A stretch of DNA of 64,000 bases from Deinococcus detaillensis (GCF_007280555.1 NZ_VKDB01000002.1:290800-354799); one strand, 5' to 3'; numbered from the stretch's first letter, positions 38,840 to 48,292 are shown. The notes: generated by a model not told the origin, from the letters alone. Numbers and translations are program-made.

Positions 38840-40268
38840 GAGCAGATTCATCCTTGCTGGGGCGGGAGGCTGGAGGAGTGAGCCGCTCGAACACGCCCAC
38901 TTGAGTCAGCGCCCCGAAGTTTGGATGCTCCTCGCCGACGCCCTCGAAGCGCACCGCGTAGCCGTACTGCGCTGCTGCCGCCCGCGCCCACGCCTCGAAC
39001 TCAGCCCGCGTCCATTCGAAGCGGTGGTCGGCGTGACGCAGGTTTGGGTGGAGGGAATCCGCGTGGGCAAAGACGGCGTTGTACTCGCGGTTGGGCGTGG
39101 TCACGATGACAGTTCTCGGCTGGGCGTCCCCAAAAACGTTGGCGCTGAGTGCGTCCAGCCTCGCCGGATCGAGGTGTTCAATGACTTCCACCAGCGCCGC
39201 CGCGTCGTAGCCGTGCAGGCGGGCGTCACGGTAGGTCAGCGAGCCGTGCAGCAAAGTCAGGCGCTGCTCAAGTTCGGGGCGCTCATCCAGCTTGAGCTGG
39301 CGGCGGGCAAATTCCAGCGAGCGGGCGCTGACATCCAGTCCGGTCAGTTGGCGAAATTGGGCATTTGGCAGCAAGCGGCCCAGCAGTTTGCCCTCGCCGC
39401 AGCCCAAATCCAGTACCCGCGCCGCGCCGCTGGCTCTTAACAATTCGGCCACCCGCTCAAGCCGCTCGTCGTGAACCTGAGAACGGGGCGGGGCCGCCAG
39501 AATGCCCAGCCGCTCGCACGCCTGCTCAATCAGCGAGCGCAGTTGCAAGTAGCGCCGCACGATCAACTCGCGCTCCGGGTGGGTTTCGAGCCAGCCCGCG
39601 CCGCGCCGCAGCAATTTGTCCAGTTCCGTTTCGTCCAGAAAATACGGCTTGCGGCTACCGTCCAGCACCGGCAAGAGGATGTAAAGGTGTGCCAGCACGT
39701 CGCTGAGTTTGAGCGTGGCCGATAATTTGAGGCTCAGGTAAGGCCGCTCGCCCCACTCTGGATAAAGCGGGTCGAGGGCAATCGGAGTAGCCACGATTTG
39801 GTAGCCCAGCGGCGCGAACAAGCGCTCCACGAGGTCGGCAGGGCCGCGTGCGGCGACACAGGGAATCTCCACGCTCAGCGGCAAGGGAATGTCGGCTAAG
39901 GCTTGCCGCTCCTTGCTGCGCCCGCTCATGGCCGTACTGAAAGCGTCCAGCAGCGCGGCAGCCAGAAAGTGACCCGAGGCGTACGGGCGGTCATTCACAT
40001 AAGGCTCGAGCGGCGCACTTTGCTCGGCCTTGACTTGCCGCGAGAGGGCCACCGGATCAACGTCCAGCAGTAGCGCGGCGGTGGCCCGCTCGTCACTGGC
40101 TTCGGGGAAAAAGACCCGCGCCTGACCGAACGGCAAGCTGGCCTGATGGACGCGGTCAGGGTGCTTGTAGAGCAGATAGCCGAGGTCGCTGGCCGGGTAA
40201 GCAGCGCCAGAACACTCCGGTGAGCCGGGTTCGGGCGCGGGGCAGGTGAGGGTCAGCGTCAGCAGCAT
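38832..40268 (-). CDS. hen1: 3'-terminal RNA ribose 2'-O-methyltransferase Hen1
   Basis: The product has 478 residues. The N-terminal half (about 1-250) is the bacterial Hen1 domain that activates the Pnkp ligase. The C-terminal half is a SAM methyltransferase with VLDLGCGEGKLL (about 285-296) and the Mn-binding Hen1 motif EVIEH (Glu361, Glu364, His365), with further His residues in the region LHPNLRHADHRFEW. It methylates the 2'-OH at the repair junction so the RNA cannot be cut again at the same site. The stop overlaps the pnkp start. It has no clear ribosome binding site. Confidence 0.95.
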   Translation of the reverse strand: MLLTLTLTCPAPEPGSPECSGAAYPASDLGYLLYKHPDRVHQASLPFGQARVFFPEASDERATAALLLDVDPVALSRQVKAEQSAPLEPYVNDRPYASGHFLAAALLDAFSTAMSGRSKERQALADIPLPLSVEIPCVAARGPADLVERLFAPLGYQIVATPIALDPLYPEWGERPYLSLKLSATLKLSDVLAHLYILLPVLDGSRKPYFLDETELDKLLRRGAGWLETHPERELIVRRYLQLRSLIEQACERLGILAAPPRSQVHDERLERVAELLRASGAARVLDLGCGEGKLLGRLLPNAQFRQLTGLDVSARSLEFARRQLKLDERPELEQRLTLLHGSLTYRDARLHGYDAAALVEVIEHLDPARLDALSANVFGDAQPRTVIVTTPNREYNAVFAHADSLHPNLRHADHRFEWTRAEFEAWARAAAAQYGYAVRFEGVGEEHPNFGALTQVGVFERLTPPASRPSKDESAHV

Positions 40269-40338
40269 TCTGGGTACAGGCTAGCAGGCGGACTGGACGT
40301 GGTGCCTCGGCCAAATGGCGCAGCGATTAGGCGGGCGG

Positions 40339-41472
40339 CTACTCCGGCAAGAAGCGCAAGTCCAATTCGGGCAGACGCTCCACAAACTGCGTCAGCAATT
40401 CCACAGCGCCCAGCAAGTCGCGTTCGTCAACCACTTCCACCGGGCTGTGGGTGTAGCGGTTGGCCACCGACACCGCTCCCGCCGGAATGCCCGCGCCCGC
40501 GTGTTGCAGCGCACCCGCGTCGGTGCCGATGCCGCGCAGGAGTTCGTACTGCACCGGAATTTGGCCCGCTTGCGCCGCCGCCGCCAGACCGCGCCGGATA
40601 GCCGGATGCGCCAAGGTGGAAAAGTCCATCACCTTGATGGCCGCGCCCGCGCCCAGAACCAGATGGTCGCCGCCCGTTTCGGGGGTGTCGTCGGCTGCCG
40701 TCATATCCACGGCGAGGGCCACGTCTGCCGGATAAGCCTGGGCGACGGCGGTGGCTCCGCGCAGACCGACTTCTTCCTGCACCGTAAACGCCACGATCAG
40801 GGTGACGGGAGGCGCGTCGGTCTGGTAGCGCTCCAGTAAGGCCAGCAGCACCGCGCAGCCCGCCCGGTCATCAATGGCGTGAGCGGTGTAGCGCCCGCTG
40901 CCCCTGCCCAGTTCGGCCAGCTCCCCGGCAAAGCCCACTGCGTCACCGAGCCGCACGCCCATTTCGGCAGCTTGCTCGGCACTTTTCGCTCCGATATCCA
41001 CGTAAAGTTCGGGATACGGCACCACCCGCTGCCGGTCAGCGTCGCTGAGCAGGTGAGCGCTTTTGGTACCGATGACGCCCAAGAGCCGCTCCGCTGCCGT
41101 GCGAACCCAGACCCGCTGGGCGGGCAGAATCCGGTCATCGGTGCCGCCGACTTTTTCGAGCCTCAAAAAACCTTGCGGCGTAATTTGGCGCACCCGGAAG
41201 CCCACCTCGTCGGTGTGGGCGGCCAGCAGCAATCGGCGCGGCTGTCCTTTTGCCGCATGGTCGCCTGCTGTATGGTCGCCCGCCGCCCGGCGCGTGGCGA
41301 TCACGTTGCCGAACGCGTCCACTTCGACCTTGTCGGCCAGCGGAGCCGCCAAGCGAAGGAGAACGCGCACCACGTCTTCCTCCGCTCCGCTGGGGCCAGT
41401 CAGAGCGACGAGTTGGCGCAGATAAGAAAAGAGCGTGGTAATCCCCGGATCAACTAAAGGCGTGTCAGACAT
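40339..41472 (-). CDS. M42 family metallopeptidase (glutamyl aminopeptidase/endoglucanase-like)
   Basis: The product is 377 residues from the ATG at 41472. It is an M42 aminopeptidase with metal-binding AAHTDEVGFRV, the bridging Asp in HAIDDRAGCAVL, the catalytic Glu pair in TVQEEVGLRGA, and the last His in NRYTHSPVEVV. These enzymes form large tetrahedral dodecamers and trim peptides in the cytoplasm. A small insertion with GDHTAGDHAAKG (two GDHxA copies) lies just before the first metal His. It sits between hen1 and the polyketide cassette on the same strand, with about 60-70 bases on each side. Confidence 0.92.
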   Translation of the reverse strand: MSDTPLVDPGITTLFSYLRQLVALTGPSGAEEDVVRVLLRLAAPLADKVEVDAFGNVIATRRAAGDHTAGDHAAKGQPRRLLLAAHTDEVGFRVRQITPQGFLRLEKVGGTDDRILPAQRVWVRTAAERLLGVIGTKSAHLLSDADRQRVVPYPELYVDIGAKSAEQAAEMGVRLGDAVGFAGELAELGRGSGRYTAHAIDDRAGCAVLLALLERYQTDAPPVTLIVAFTVQEEVGLRGATAVAQAYPADVALAVDMTAADDTPETGGDHLVLGAGAAIKVMDFSTLAHPAIRRGLAAAAQAGQIPVQYELLRGIGTDAGALQHAGAGIPAGAVSVANRYTHSPVEVVDERDLLGAVELLTQFVERLPELDLRFLPE

Positions 41473-41532
41473 ACCGCCAGCATACAAGCCGGGTGAAGCT
41501 GCACGCCACCTCGGCGCACTGGACAGCCCAAT

Positions 41533-42690
41533 TCATGAACCGGCCCAGCGCATGGTGAACAGATCGGCCAACTTGGGCGCGAACGGTGAGGCGAGCGCCG
41601 CGCCCAGCAGCGCGTGGTGGGCCGCCTTGATCCGCGCCGACGCCGGACGGCCAAAGCCCATATTGATCTCGGCCTGCTGCGCTCCGCGCTTTGCCGCTTG
41701 CCGCCGCAACGCGCTGAAACGGTTAAAAGCAGCCTTTTGCTTGGCGCTGAGTTCTTCGCTGTGCGCTGCACCCGAGAGCAGCGGAGCCAGCGCCGCCGCG
41801 TCCAGCCAGCCGAGGGTCATGCCTTGCCCGCCAATCGGACTGACTTGGTGGGCCGCGTCGCCGATCAGCGACACCCGGCCCCGCACCATCTCAGCGGCCA
41901 GCATTCGCCGCGTCTCAAAAGCGCTGAGCATCTGGCACTCGTCGGTGGGCAGGGGCAAGCCGAGCCGCTCGCGCACGGCGGCGGTCAGGTCGGCTGGGGT
42001 CGCGTCGGGAAGATGCTGAGGAGTCCAGACTACCCAGCGGCGCAGGCGGTTTGGCAGAGGAAAGGACTCCACCACGCCTTCCTCCGAAAGCTGAATCAGA
42101 GCGTGCTGGCCGTAAACGGTGGTGTCGGGGAAATCGCCCATCAAGTAGGTGTCGGCGTAGCGGTGACCATGATAAGCGATTCCGGCGAGTTGACGCACCG
42201 CACTCCACGACCCGTCAGCCCCAACCACGAAGCGGGCGCGGAGGTGCTCGACTGCTCCGCTCGTATCTGCAACCGTAACTTCAACACTGTGGCCCTCATC
42301 CGTGAGGCTGAGGAGCTTCAGGCCGCGCCGCAGAGTAGCGGGAGCCAGCTCCGCCAGCCGCTCGGCCAGCAGACGCTCGGTTTCGCGCTGCGGCAAGCTG
42401 AGAATGAAGGGGTAGCGCTCCGAGACGCCCGACAGCGACAGCTCACCGATCACGCCTTTCTTGCCGCGCAGCACGCCGCCCAGAATCGGCAGTCCTGCGC
42501 GGATCAGGGCGTCCGTCACGCCAATCTGCTCCAGCACCGAGAGAGCGGGCGGATGCAGACCGATGGCCCGCGAGTGAGCGCTGACCGACAGGCGCTGCTC
42601 CAGCACCTGAATATTCAGGCCACGCTGCGCCAGCAAGCTGCCCAAAAACAGCCCAACCGGGCCGCCACCCACGATCAATACGTCAAGCAT
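41533..42690 (-). CDS. FAD-dependent monooxygenase of the type III PKS cassette
   Basis: The product is a 385-residue flavoprotein hydroxylase (PHBH/UbiH-like fold) with the FAD motif LIVGGGPVGLFLG at the N-terminus and the second FAD motif VSLIGDAAHQVSPIGGQGMTLG near residue 270. It overlaps the methyltransferase by 8 bases. By analogy with the streptomycete srs cluster (synthase, methylase, hydroxylase), it probably hydroxylates an alkylresorcinol or related phenolic lipid. That analogy is an inference; the product is not known. Confidence 0.88.
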   Translation of the reverse strand: MLDVLIVGGGPVGLFLGSLLAQRGLNIQVLEQRLSVSAHSRAIGLHPPALSVLEQIGVTDALIRAGLPILGGVLRGKKGVIGELSLSGVSERYPFILSLPQRETERLLAERLAELAPATLRRGLKLLSLTDEGHSVEVTVADTSGAVEHLRARFVVGADGSWSAVRQLAGIAYHGHRYADTYLMGDFPDTTVYGQHALIQLSEEGVVESFPLPNRLRRWVVWTPQHLPDATPADLTAAVRERLGLPLPTDECQMLSAFETRRMLAAEMVRGRVSLIGDAAHQVSPIGGQGMTLGWLDAAALAPLLSGAAHSEELSAKQKAAFNRFSALRRQAAKRGAQQAEINMGFGRPASARIKAAHHALLGAALASPFAPKLADLFTMRWAGS

Positions 42691-43417
42691 GGCGGGTGTA
42701 CTGGTAAAGAAGGAGATGGCGAAACGGAAACTGCCGCCTGAGCCGCCAGCCGCTCGGCAACATTCGGTGCAACTCTGAGGGCGTGAAGCTGCGCCGAATG
42801 GAAAGCAGACCGTCGGCGCGGATGAACGAGTTCCTGAAGAGTGGCAGGGTCAGGGTGCTGAACACCGCGTAGGGCAGCGGATGGCGCTCAAGGTCGCTGT
42901 GAATGACTTTGCCGAGGCACAGGCGCTGGCAATCGTCCAGCAGTGCCGCCAGCTCTTCAGCGCTGAGGTGGTGGAGCAGGTGATTGGAGATCACGAAGTC
43001 GAAGAGGCGGCCCTCTCGCACCAGATCGTGGCTCATGGCCTGCCGGAAGCGAATGAGGGGAGCGCCTGCCAATGGCGGCAGAGCCGAAGCGTAGCGAATG
43101 GCCCGCTCGTCGGCGTCGATGGCGGTGATGTCGAGGCGCAGACCATCCTGGGCCGCCCAGCGCCCCAACTGACGCGGCACGTCACCGCCGCCGCAACCGA
43201 TGTCAAGCATGCTGCTGGGCCGGGTGGCCGACAGCAGCGGGCGCAACTCACGCTGGTACACCGCCCGCCAGCCTGAAACCACGGCGTTGACCTGCCCGAA
43301 ATTCCGGTAAGTCTGCTCAAGCTGGGTCAAATCGCAGTCGTCGGCGTCCATCGCTTCCGGAACGCCAATCAAGCGCCGCCGCAAATCGGGGAAGAGAGGT
43401 GAGGGGCCGAGCGTCAA
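42683..43417 (-). CDS. class I SAM-dependent methyltransferase of the type III PKS cassette
   Basis: The product has 244 residues. Motif I is SMLDIGCGGGDVPRQL near residue 70, with the acidic loop ITAIDADERAIRYA and the post-motif LFDFVISNHLLHHLS. It lies 1 base from the polyketide synthase stop and overlaps the FAD monooxygenase start by 8 bases. A small-molecule O-methyltransferase acting on the polyketide product is the likely role, based on location. Confidence 0.87.
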   Translation of the reverse strand: MTLGPSPLFPDLRRRLIGVPEAMDADDCDLTQLEQTYRNFGQVNAVVSGWRAVYQRELRPLLSATRPSSMLDIGCGGGDVPRQLGRWAAQDGLRLDITAIDADERAIRYASALPPLAGAPLIRFRQAMSHDLVREGRLFDFVISNHLLHHLSAEELAALLDDCQRLCLGKVIHSDLERHPLPYAVFSTLTLPLFRNSFIRADGLLSIRRSFTPSELHRMLPSGWRLRRQFPFRHLLLYQYTRHA

Positions 43418-43418
43418 G

Positions 43419-44579
43419 CTAGCTCCCTCGGCAAACGGTCATCAGGCCCATCTCGACGGTCAGGCCGGGGCCAAACGCCATGGCGCACAGCCGCTGGTGG
43501 GGCTGGGACTGCTCGGCAGCGCTGTTCAGATGCTGCTCCAGAATGAACATCACCGTGGCGCTGCTCATGTTGCCGTAATCGCGCAACACTTCCCGCGAGG
43601 GCGCGAGCTGCTCCTGGCTGAGTTCCAGGCTGGCCTCCACCTTGTCGAGAATGCTGCGGCCCCCCGGATGAATCGCCCAGCGCTCGATCTGCGAGTAGGG
43701 CGCGTCGGTGAGCGCCGATTCACGGGCCAGCATCGGTGCCAGCGCTCCCTGGATATGGGCCTCGATGATGTCGGGCACGTAGGTGCTCAGCACCATCTCA
43801 AAGCCCTGGTCGCCAATGCGCCAGGCCATGTCCTTCTGGCCAATGCCCACCGGGGTCAGGGTCGTCTCGAAGTCGTCGAAGCGCAGCTTGGCGCGGTGGC
43901 CCAGATCGGTGCGGGCGCTGACGATGGCGGCAGAGGCTCCGTCGGCAAATAAGCTGCTGGCAATCAAAGTGTCGGGGTCGTTGGCGACGCGCATGTGAAT
44001 CGAGCACAACTCGGCGCAGATGACCAGCACGGTGGCGTCCGGCTGGGCCTCGCAGAAGGCTTTGGCCATCCGCAGGGCCGGGAACGCCGCGTAACAGCCC
44101 ATGAATCCGACGTGAAAGCGCTGGGTGGTGGGAGCAAGGTCGAGCGCCCGTACCACGTCGTACTCCGGCCCCGGCGCGTAAAAGCCGGTACACGACACCG
44201 TGATCACGTGGGTGATGTCGCTGAGCTGCACTTCAGGGCAAGCTGCCAGGCTGCGGCGGGCCGCTTCGATAAACAGTTTGGGCGCTTCCTCGGCGTAGAG
44301 TTCGTTGCGCTCTTTGGTGCTGGGCTCAAGGAGCCGCCGCTCAGCGGGGTCGTAAAACAGACCGGCAGGCAGACTCTGATCGGCACTCAAATTGGCCTGC
44401 TTGAGTTCAGAGATGACGCTGGCCCGCCGGTCAATGCCGGAAGCGTTGTAAATCGATCCGACCAATCGCTGCGAAAGGCGCGTGAGCTGCGGCTGAATTT
44501 TGACCATGTCGCGCAATTCGGACTGGTCGTACACCGTTTCAGGAGTGGCGCTGGCCAGCGCGTGAATATAAACAGACAT
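43419..44579 (-). CDS. type III polyketide synthase (chalcone/stilbene synthase family)
   Basis: The product is a 386-residue homodimeric ketosynthase that extends acyl-CoA starters with malonyl-CoA. The catalytic triad is visible: Cys162 (GFMGCYAAFPALR), His304 (WAIHPGGRSILDK) and Asn337 (RDYGNMSSATVMF). It is the first gene of a three-gene unit with a methyltransferase and a FAD hydroxylase. The starter and chain length are not readable, but bacterial members with this neighbourhood usually make alkylresorcinols, alkylpyrones or related quinones. The start has TAGTCT 5 bases upstream and no ribosome binding site (leaderless). Confidence 0.93.
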   Translation of the reverse strand: MSVYIHALASATPETVYDQSELRDMVKIQPQLTRLSQRLVGSIYNASGIDRRASVISELKQANLSADQSLPAGLFYDPAERRLLEPSTKERNELYAEEAPKLFIEAARRSLAACPEVQLSDITHVITVSCTGFYAPGPEYDVVRALDLAPTTQRFHVGFMGCYAAFPALRMAKAFCEAQPDATVLVICAELCSIHMRVANDPDTLIASSLFADGASAAIVSARTDLGHRAKLRFDDFETTLTPVGIGQKDMAWRIGDQGFEMVLSTYVPDIIEAHIQGALAPMLARESALTDAPYSQIERWAIHPGGRSILDKVEASLELSQEQLAPSREVLRDYGNMSSATVMFILEQHLNSAAEQSQPHQRLCAMAFGPGLTVEMGLMTVCRGS

Positions 44580-44584
44580 AGCTT

Positions 44585-44590
44585 AGACTA
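44585..44590 (-). promoter_or_regulatory. putative -10 element of leaderless polyketide synthase gene
   Basis: It reads TAGTCT on the minus strand and ends 5 bases before the ATG at 44579. The 140-base gap to the divergent lactonase gene would hold both promoters. Confidence 0.4.
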
Positions 44591-44719
44591 AAGACTTGAA
44601 CTGACCGAAGCTGTAACAAAAGCAGAAGCGGGCTTAAGCAAGGCTTGGGGATTGAAGAGGTGAGCCAGAGAAGCGCCGATTTCAGGCCAGCCACGCCCGC
44701 CAGATGATAAACCTTGAGC

Positions 44720-45775
44720 ATGACCACTCTCCGCTTGTTCGCGGGCAGTTACACCAGCCCATTGCCGCACGCGCCCAACGCCGAGGGGCAGGGCATTTAC
44801 AGCCTGAATCTGGAATTAGATAAGGGCCTGCTCACCGCGCCCCAGTTGGCCGCCGAGGTGGCTCAGCCGTCCTTTCTAGCGGCGCACCCGCACTTGCCAG
44901 TCCTCTACGCCATCAGCGAGCTGGACGAGGGGCAGATCAGCGCTTACGGCATTCAGCCGGATGGAAGTTTGAAATTCCTCAACCAGCGCTCCACTCAGGG
45001 CGCGTCTCCGGCACACGTCAGTGTGAACGCGGCGGGGCGATATGTGCTCTGCACCAACTATGTCAGCGGCCTCTCGGTGCTGGCCTTTCCGGTATCTGGT
45101 GACGGCAGCCTGGAACCGTGCGCGGCCAGCGACACCCACCACGGGCACGGCCCCAATTTGCAGCGGCAGGAAAGTCCGCACCCCCACAGCGTCACGCCCT
45201 CGCCAGATGGCCGCCACGCTTATGTGGCCGACTTGGGCACTGACGAGGTGGTGGGTTACGACCTCGACCCTCAGCAGCTCCTCAAACGGGTGAACGTTGT
45301 CCATTTACCGCCCGGCAGCGGCCCGCGCCACACCGCTTTTGATCCGGCAGGGTTGTTCGCCTTCGTCACGCTCGAACTGGCATCAGGGGTGGCGATTTTG
45401 CGGCGCGAACCGGAGAGCGGCGAGCTGGCGCTGATGGACGTCTGCCCGGTTCAGCCGCCGAACTTCAGCGGCACCAACGCCCCCGCCGAGGTGATGGTCA
45501 GCCCCGATGGGCATTTCGTATACGTCTCCAACCGGGGGCACGACAGCGTGGCCGTCTTCAGGTTTGATACGGCCAGTGTGCGGCTGACTCTGCTTCAATA
45601 CGCCCCGACGCTGGGCCACACGCCGCGCGGCTGCGTCCTGACGCCGGACGGTTCGCTGCTGCTGGCAGGCAACCAAAGCAGCTCCAACATCACCGTTTTT
45701 CGCCGCCAGCATGACAGCGGCCTGTTGCAAGTCATGGGCACTTTCGGTTGCCCCACACCGACCAGCTTTTGCTAA
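44720..45775 (+). CDS. lactonase family protein (6-phosphogluconolactonase-like beta-propeller)
   Basis: The product is 351 residues from the ATG at 44720 (a TTG at 44714 is also in frame). It is a seven-bladed propeller of the YbhE/Pgl type: FAGSYTSPLPHAPNAEGQGI at the start, then repeated blade motifs such as HVSVNAAGRYVLCTNYVSG, SVTPSPDGRHAYVADLGTD, GSGPRHTAFDPAG and MVSPDGHFVYVSNRG. It would hydrolyse 6-phosphogluconolactone or other sugar lactones in the cytoplasm. It is divergent from the polyketide cassette and converges with the SARP-like regulator. Confidence 0.88.
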   Translation: MTTLRLFAGSYTSPLPHAPNAEGQGIYSLNLELDKGLLTAPQLAAEVAQPSFLAAHPHLPVLYAISELDEGQISAYGIQPDGSLKFLNQRSTQGASPAHVSVNAAGRYVLCTNYVSGLSVLAFPVSGDGSLEPCAASDTHHGHGPNLQRQESPHPHSVTPSPDGRHAYVADLGTDEVVGYDLDPQQLLKRVNVVHLPPGSGPRHTAFDPAGLFAFVTLELASGVAILRREPESGELALMDVCPVQPPNFSGTNAPAEVMVSPDGHFVYVSNRGHDSVAVFRFDTASVRLTLLQYAPTLGHTPRGCVLTPDGSLLLAGNQSSSNITVFRRQHDSGLLQVMGTFGCPTPTSFC

Positions 45776-45958
45776 ACGAAGGCTAGTTTGAACAGTGTGT
45801 CAAGCCTGTGATCCGTCGCTTGAAGATTTTCCGCGTGCTTAAGAAGGCCCGTAGCTGTAGCAGGCGGATGTCCCCCCGATTGCTGCCCTGTGCTCCCACC
45901 CTGCAACACGTAGGCTAACGTTTTTGGGGGGTTGGCTGACGATCTTGCTCGTCCCATC

Positions 45959-48292
45959 CTAACTTAGACCACTCCTAGAAATCGGTGGCGATACGGCGTG
46001 TGACCAGTCACTGCCTTTGGCCTTGTTCCCTAACTTGACAAAACCAGTTGGAATGACCGGCAACAGCGCCACGCCACCCCATTCAAACTGGGCGATTGTT
46101 AGCGCTACGTCCAGCGCCTGCACACTCAGCTCCAGCGGTCCGCCTGCGCCCTGACCCTCCAAGCTAAACCAGCGGCCCAGCGGCAACGCCCCGCCAAACT
46201 GCTGCTCCACACCGTCTTGCGTGGGTGGCAATGCCCTTGAGCCAAACACCACCCGCGCTGCTGCACCCGCTCTCAAACCCAGCGCATACGACGGTGACGG
46301 GCGCTCATGAATCTGAGCTGCCGTATAGATGTCCAAGCGGCCCAGTAGCCGCCAAGTACCCGCTGGCACCTCCGGCCACAGCAAGCGCAAAAGCGGCGAA
46401 TGCCCGTAAACGCCGTTGCGAAAGACGTGCAGGTGGCCAAACTCCACCATCACGCGGTAAGCATTGCCAGTGCGCTGTTCTCGCCATGAAGAGCAGCCCA
46501 ACGGCGGCGCGGGGCAGCATGGCAATTCCAGCGCCAGCAGCACTTCGGGTGCGCTGACAGCCAGCGGCTTTGGCAAGCGGGCGCTGAGTTCACCGATCAG
46601 TACGTTAAGGCCAGCCCGCTTGGCATAATGCATGGCCAAGCGTGGATGATCACGGGCATGGTACTCAGCCAACCGAGTACGCAAAGAGCGGCGCTCAGCG
46701 CTACTGAGTGAACCAACCAACGCCACCCGCATCGGCTCACTGGCAAAATGTAGAGCGCTGCTGAGGTCGCTGGCTTGGTATCCCAAGTGAGGCATACTGA
46801 CGGTGTCTTCGGCCCCGGCGTTCAGGAGCAAGCGGTGATGGACGGCTTGGCTTAAATATGCCTCGGCTTTCTGGCCCTCGCCAAGCAGTAAGGCCGACAG
46901 TTCAGGCGTGATGGGTTCATGCAAGATGCCGAGCCGCGCGAGCATCTCCCGCAGTTCCGAAGGCAAATGGCTCAGTTCGCCCATAATCACGTCGCTGACG
47001 CGGTGCGGCAAGGCCATACGTGAGCCGAACAAGTCGTCGCCGTCTTCAATAAGGGCGTGGGCCAGCACATCCCAGCCGTCAGATTGCTGCACGATGCGGG
47101 CAGCGTAGGCGCGGCGTTCGGCTTCGCCCAGCTCGCTGCGGCGCTCTTTGAGAACGTCCATCACGTCTTGCACTGACAAGCTGGACAGGGTCAGGTGGTG
47201 CAGCCGTGAGAGATCCAGCCCGCTCAAATCGTCACCCAGACCGTGTTGACCGCCGGGCAAGGCGGTGGAGAGCACCAGCGTCAACGGACAGGACAACTCC
47301 AGCGCGAAGCGCAAGCTGTTGAGTAGCCAAGGCGTGAGCTGATGCAGGACGTGAATCATCACGATGATGGGCCGCTGACTGCGCACCACCAAAGTCCAGA
47401 CCCGAATGACGTCTTCTTCTGCGCTGTGCGGCCCTGCGGCGCTGAGCAACTGCAAGGCGTCGGCTTGCAATTCTACTGGCAGCACAGGCAACAACTGAAG
47501 CAGCAATGAAGCACGTTCAAAACTCGTTTGCGCTGACGCCTGAAGCTGCAAGAGATACCAGTGATGGCGTGAGGCGGCCCGCCCAATCAGTTCGCGGACA
47601 CTCGCGCTGTTGTGTGCATCGCAGATCACCAGTTGCGGCGCATGCCTTGCCCGCCACAAAACTTCACTGAGTTGATCTTGCACTGCTACGCGCTCAAAGT
47701 GCCAGTCCGCTGTTTTTCCAAAGTCGCTGCCCGGCGCGGCTGGTAAGCCCAGGTACGCCGCCAAACTCGGCGCGGCGGCACTCGGTAGCTCTAAGCCCAA
47801 CCCCTCGGCGCGGCTACGGATCAGTTGAGCGGCGCTGTGGTGTTGCGCCCGCATGAACCGCTGATAAACCTGCGACACTGCCCCCTCAATGTCTCTGGTT
47901 ATGGCCCAGCGCTGGCTTTCCAGCCACTCGCGAAAAGAGGTTGAACCCAAATCTTCTAAGCCGCTGAGCGGTAGTCCGCCGACCACCGCCAACCACTCGC
48001 TGAGACGCGCTTCCGGCACAGTGGCAGCTTCCTTGAGCCAGTTATCCAGGTCCACAGTCGCCTTGAGTTCTAAGAGCGGCTGACGATTCGGAAAGAGGTT
48101 CAGATCAGCGCGGCGCAGTCGGCTGAGTTCCACCCGCAGATTTAGCAGCGAGTCCGGCGTGTCCCACAGCAGTTCGGCCAGTTGCTCACGGTGCTGCGGC
48201 GCACGTTGCAGGGCCAGATAAGCCAGCAGCGCCGTCGCTTTGGTCGAAAGCATGAGCGGCTTGCCCGCCACGCTGACGTAGGCATGACCCAT
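45959..48292 (-). CDS. SARP/BTAD-type large transcriptional regulator
   Basis: The product is 777 residues from the ATG at 48292. The N-terminus is an OmpR-like winged-helix segment (LSTKATALLAYLAL, REQLAELLWDTPDSLLNLRVELSRLR), followed by a BTAD-like helical region and a long ATPase-like middle part with LVICDAHNSASVRELIG where a Walker A would be, so the P-loop is lost. The region IIVMIHVLHQLTPWLL resembles a Walker B without acidic residues. The ATG has no ribosome binding site. GGGAGGTG lies before an ATT at 48310 in the same frame, which would add the six family-like residues ILTVHV. Targets are unknown; the neighbouring lactonase and polysaccharide genes are possible. Confidence 0.82.
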   Translation of the reverse strand: MGHAYVSVAGKPLMLSTKATALLAYLALQRAPQHREQLAELLWDTPDSLLNLRVELSRLRRADLNLFPNRQPLLELKATVDLDNWLKEAATVPEARLSEWLAVVGGLPLSGLEDLGSTSFREWLESQRWAITRDIEGAVSQVYQRFMRAQHHSAAQLIRSRAEGLGLELPSAAAPSLAAYLGLPAAPGSDFGKTADWHFERVAVQDQLSEVLWRARHAPQLVICDAHNSASVRELIGRAASRHHWYLLQLQASAQTSFERASLLLQLLPVLPVELQADALQLLSAAGPHSAEEDVIRVWTLVVRSQRPIIVMIHVLHQLTPWLLNSLRFALELSCPLTLVLSTALPGGQHGLGDDLSGLDLSRLHHLTLSSLSVQDVMDVLKERRSELGEAERRAYAARIVQQSDGWDVLAHALIEDGDDLFGSRMALPHRVSDVIMGELSHLPSELREMLARLGILHEPITPELSALLLGEGQKAEAYLSQAVHHRLLLNAGAEDTVSMPHLGYQASDLSSALHFASEPMRVALVGSLSSAERRSLRTRLAEYHARDHPRLAMHYAKRAGLNVLIGELSARLPKPLAVSAPEVLLALELPCCPAPPLGCSSWREQRTGNAYRVMVEFGHLHVFRNGVYGHSPLLRLLWPEVPAGTWRLLGRLDIYTAAQIHERPSPSYALGLRAGAAARVVFGSRALPPTQDGVEQQFGGALPLGRWFSLEGQGAGGPLELSVQALDVALTIAQFEWGGVALLPVIPTGFVKLGNKAKGSDWSHAVSPPISRSGLS

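Noticed and set aside
45776..45958. Intergenic region with C-run and G-run, considered as a riboswitch or terminator
   Set aside because: The runs are too far apart to make a normal terminator stem and no known riboswitch core was recognised; it lies between two converging genes.
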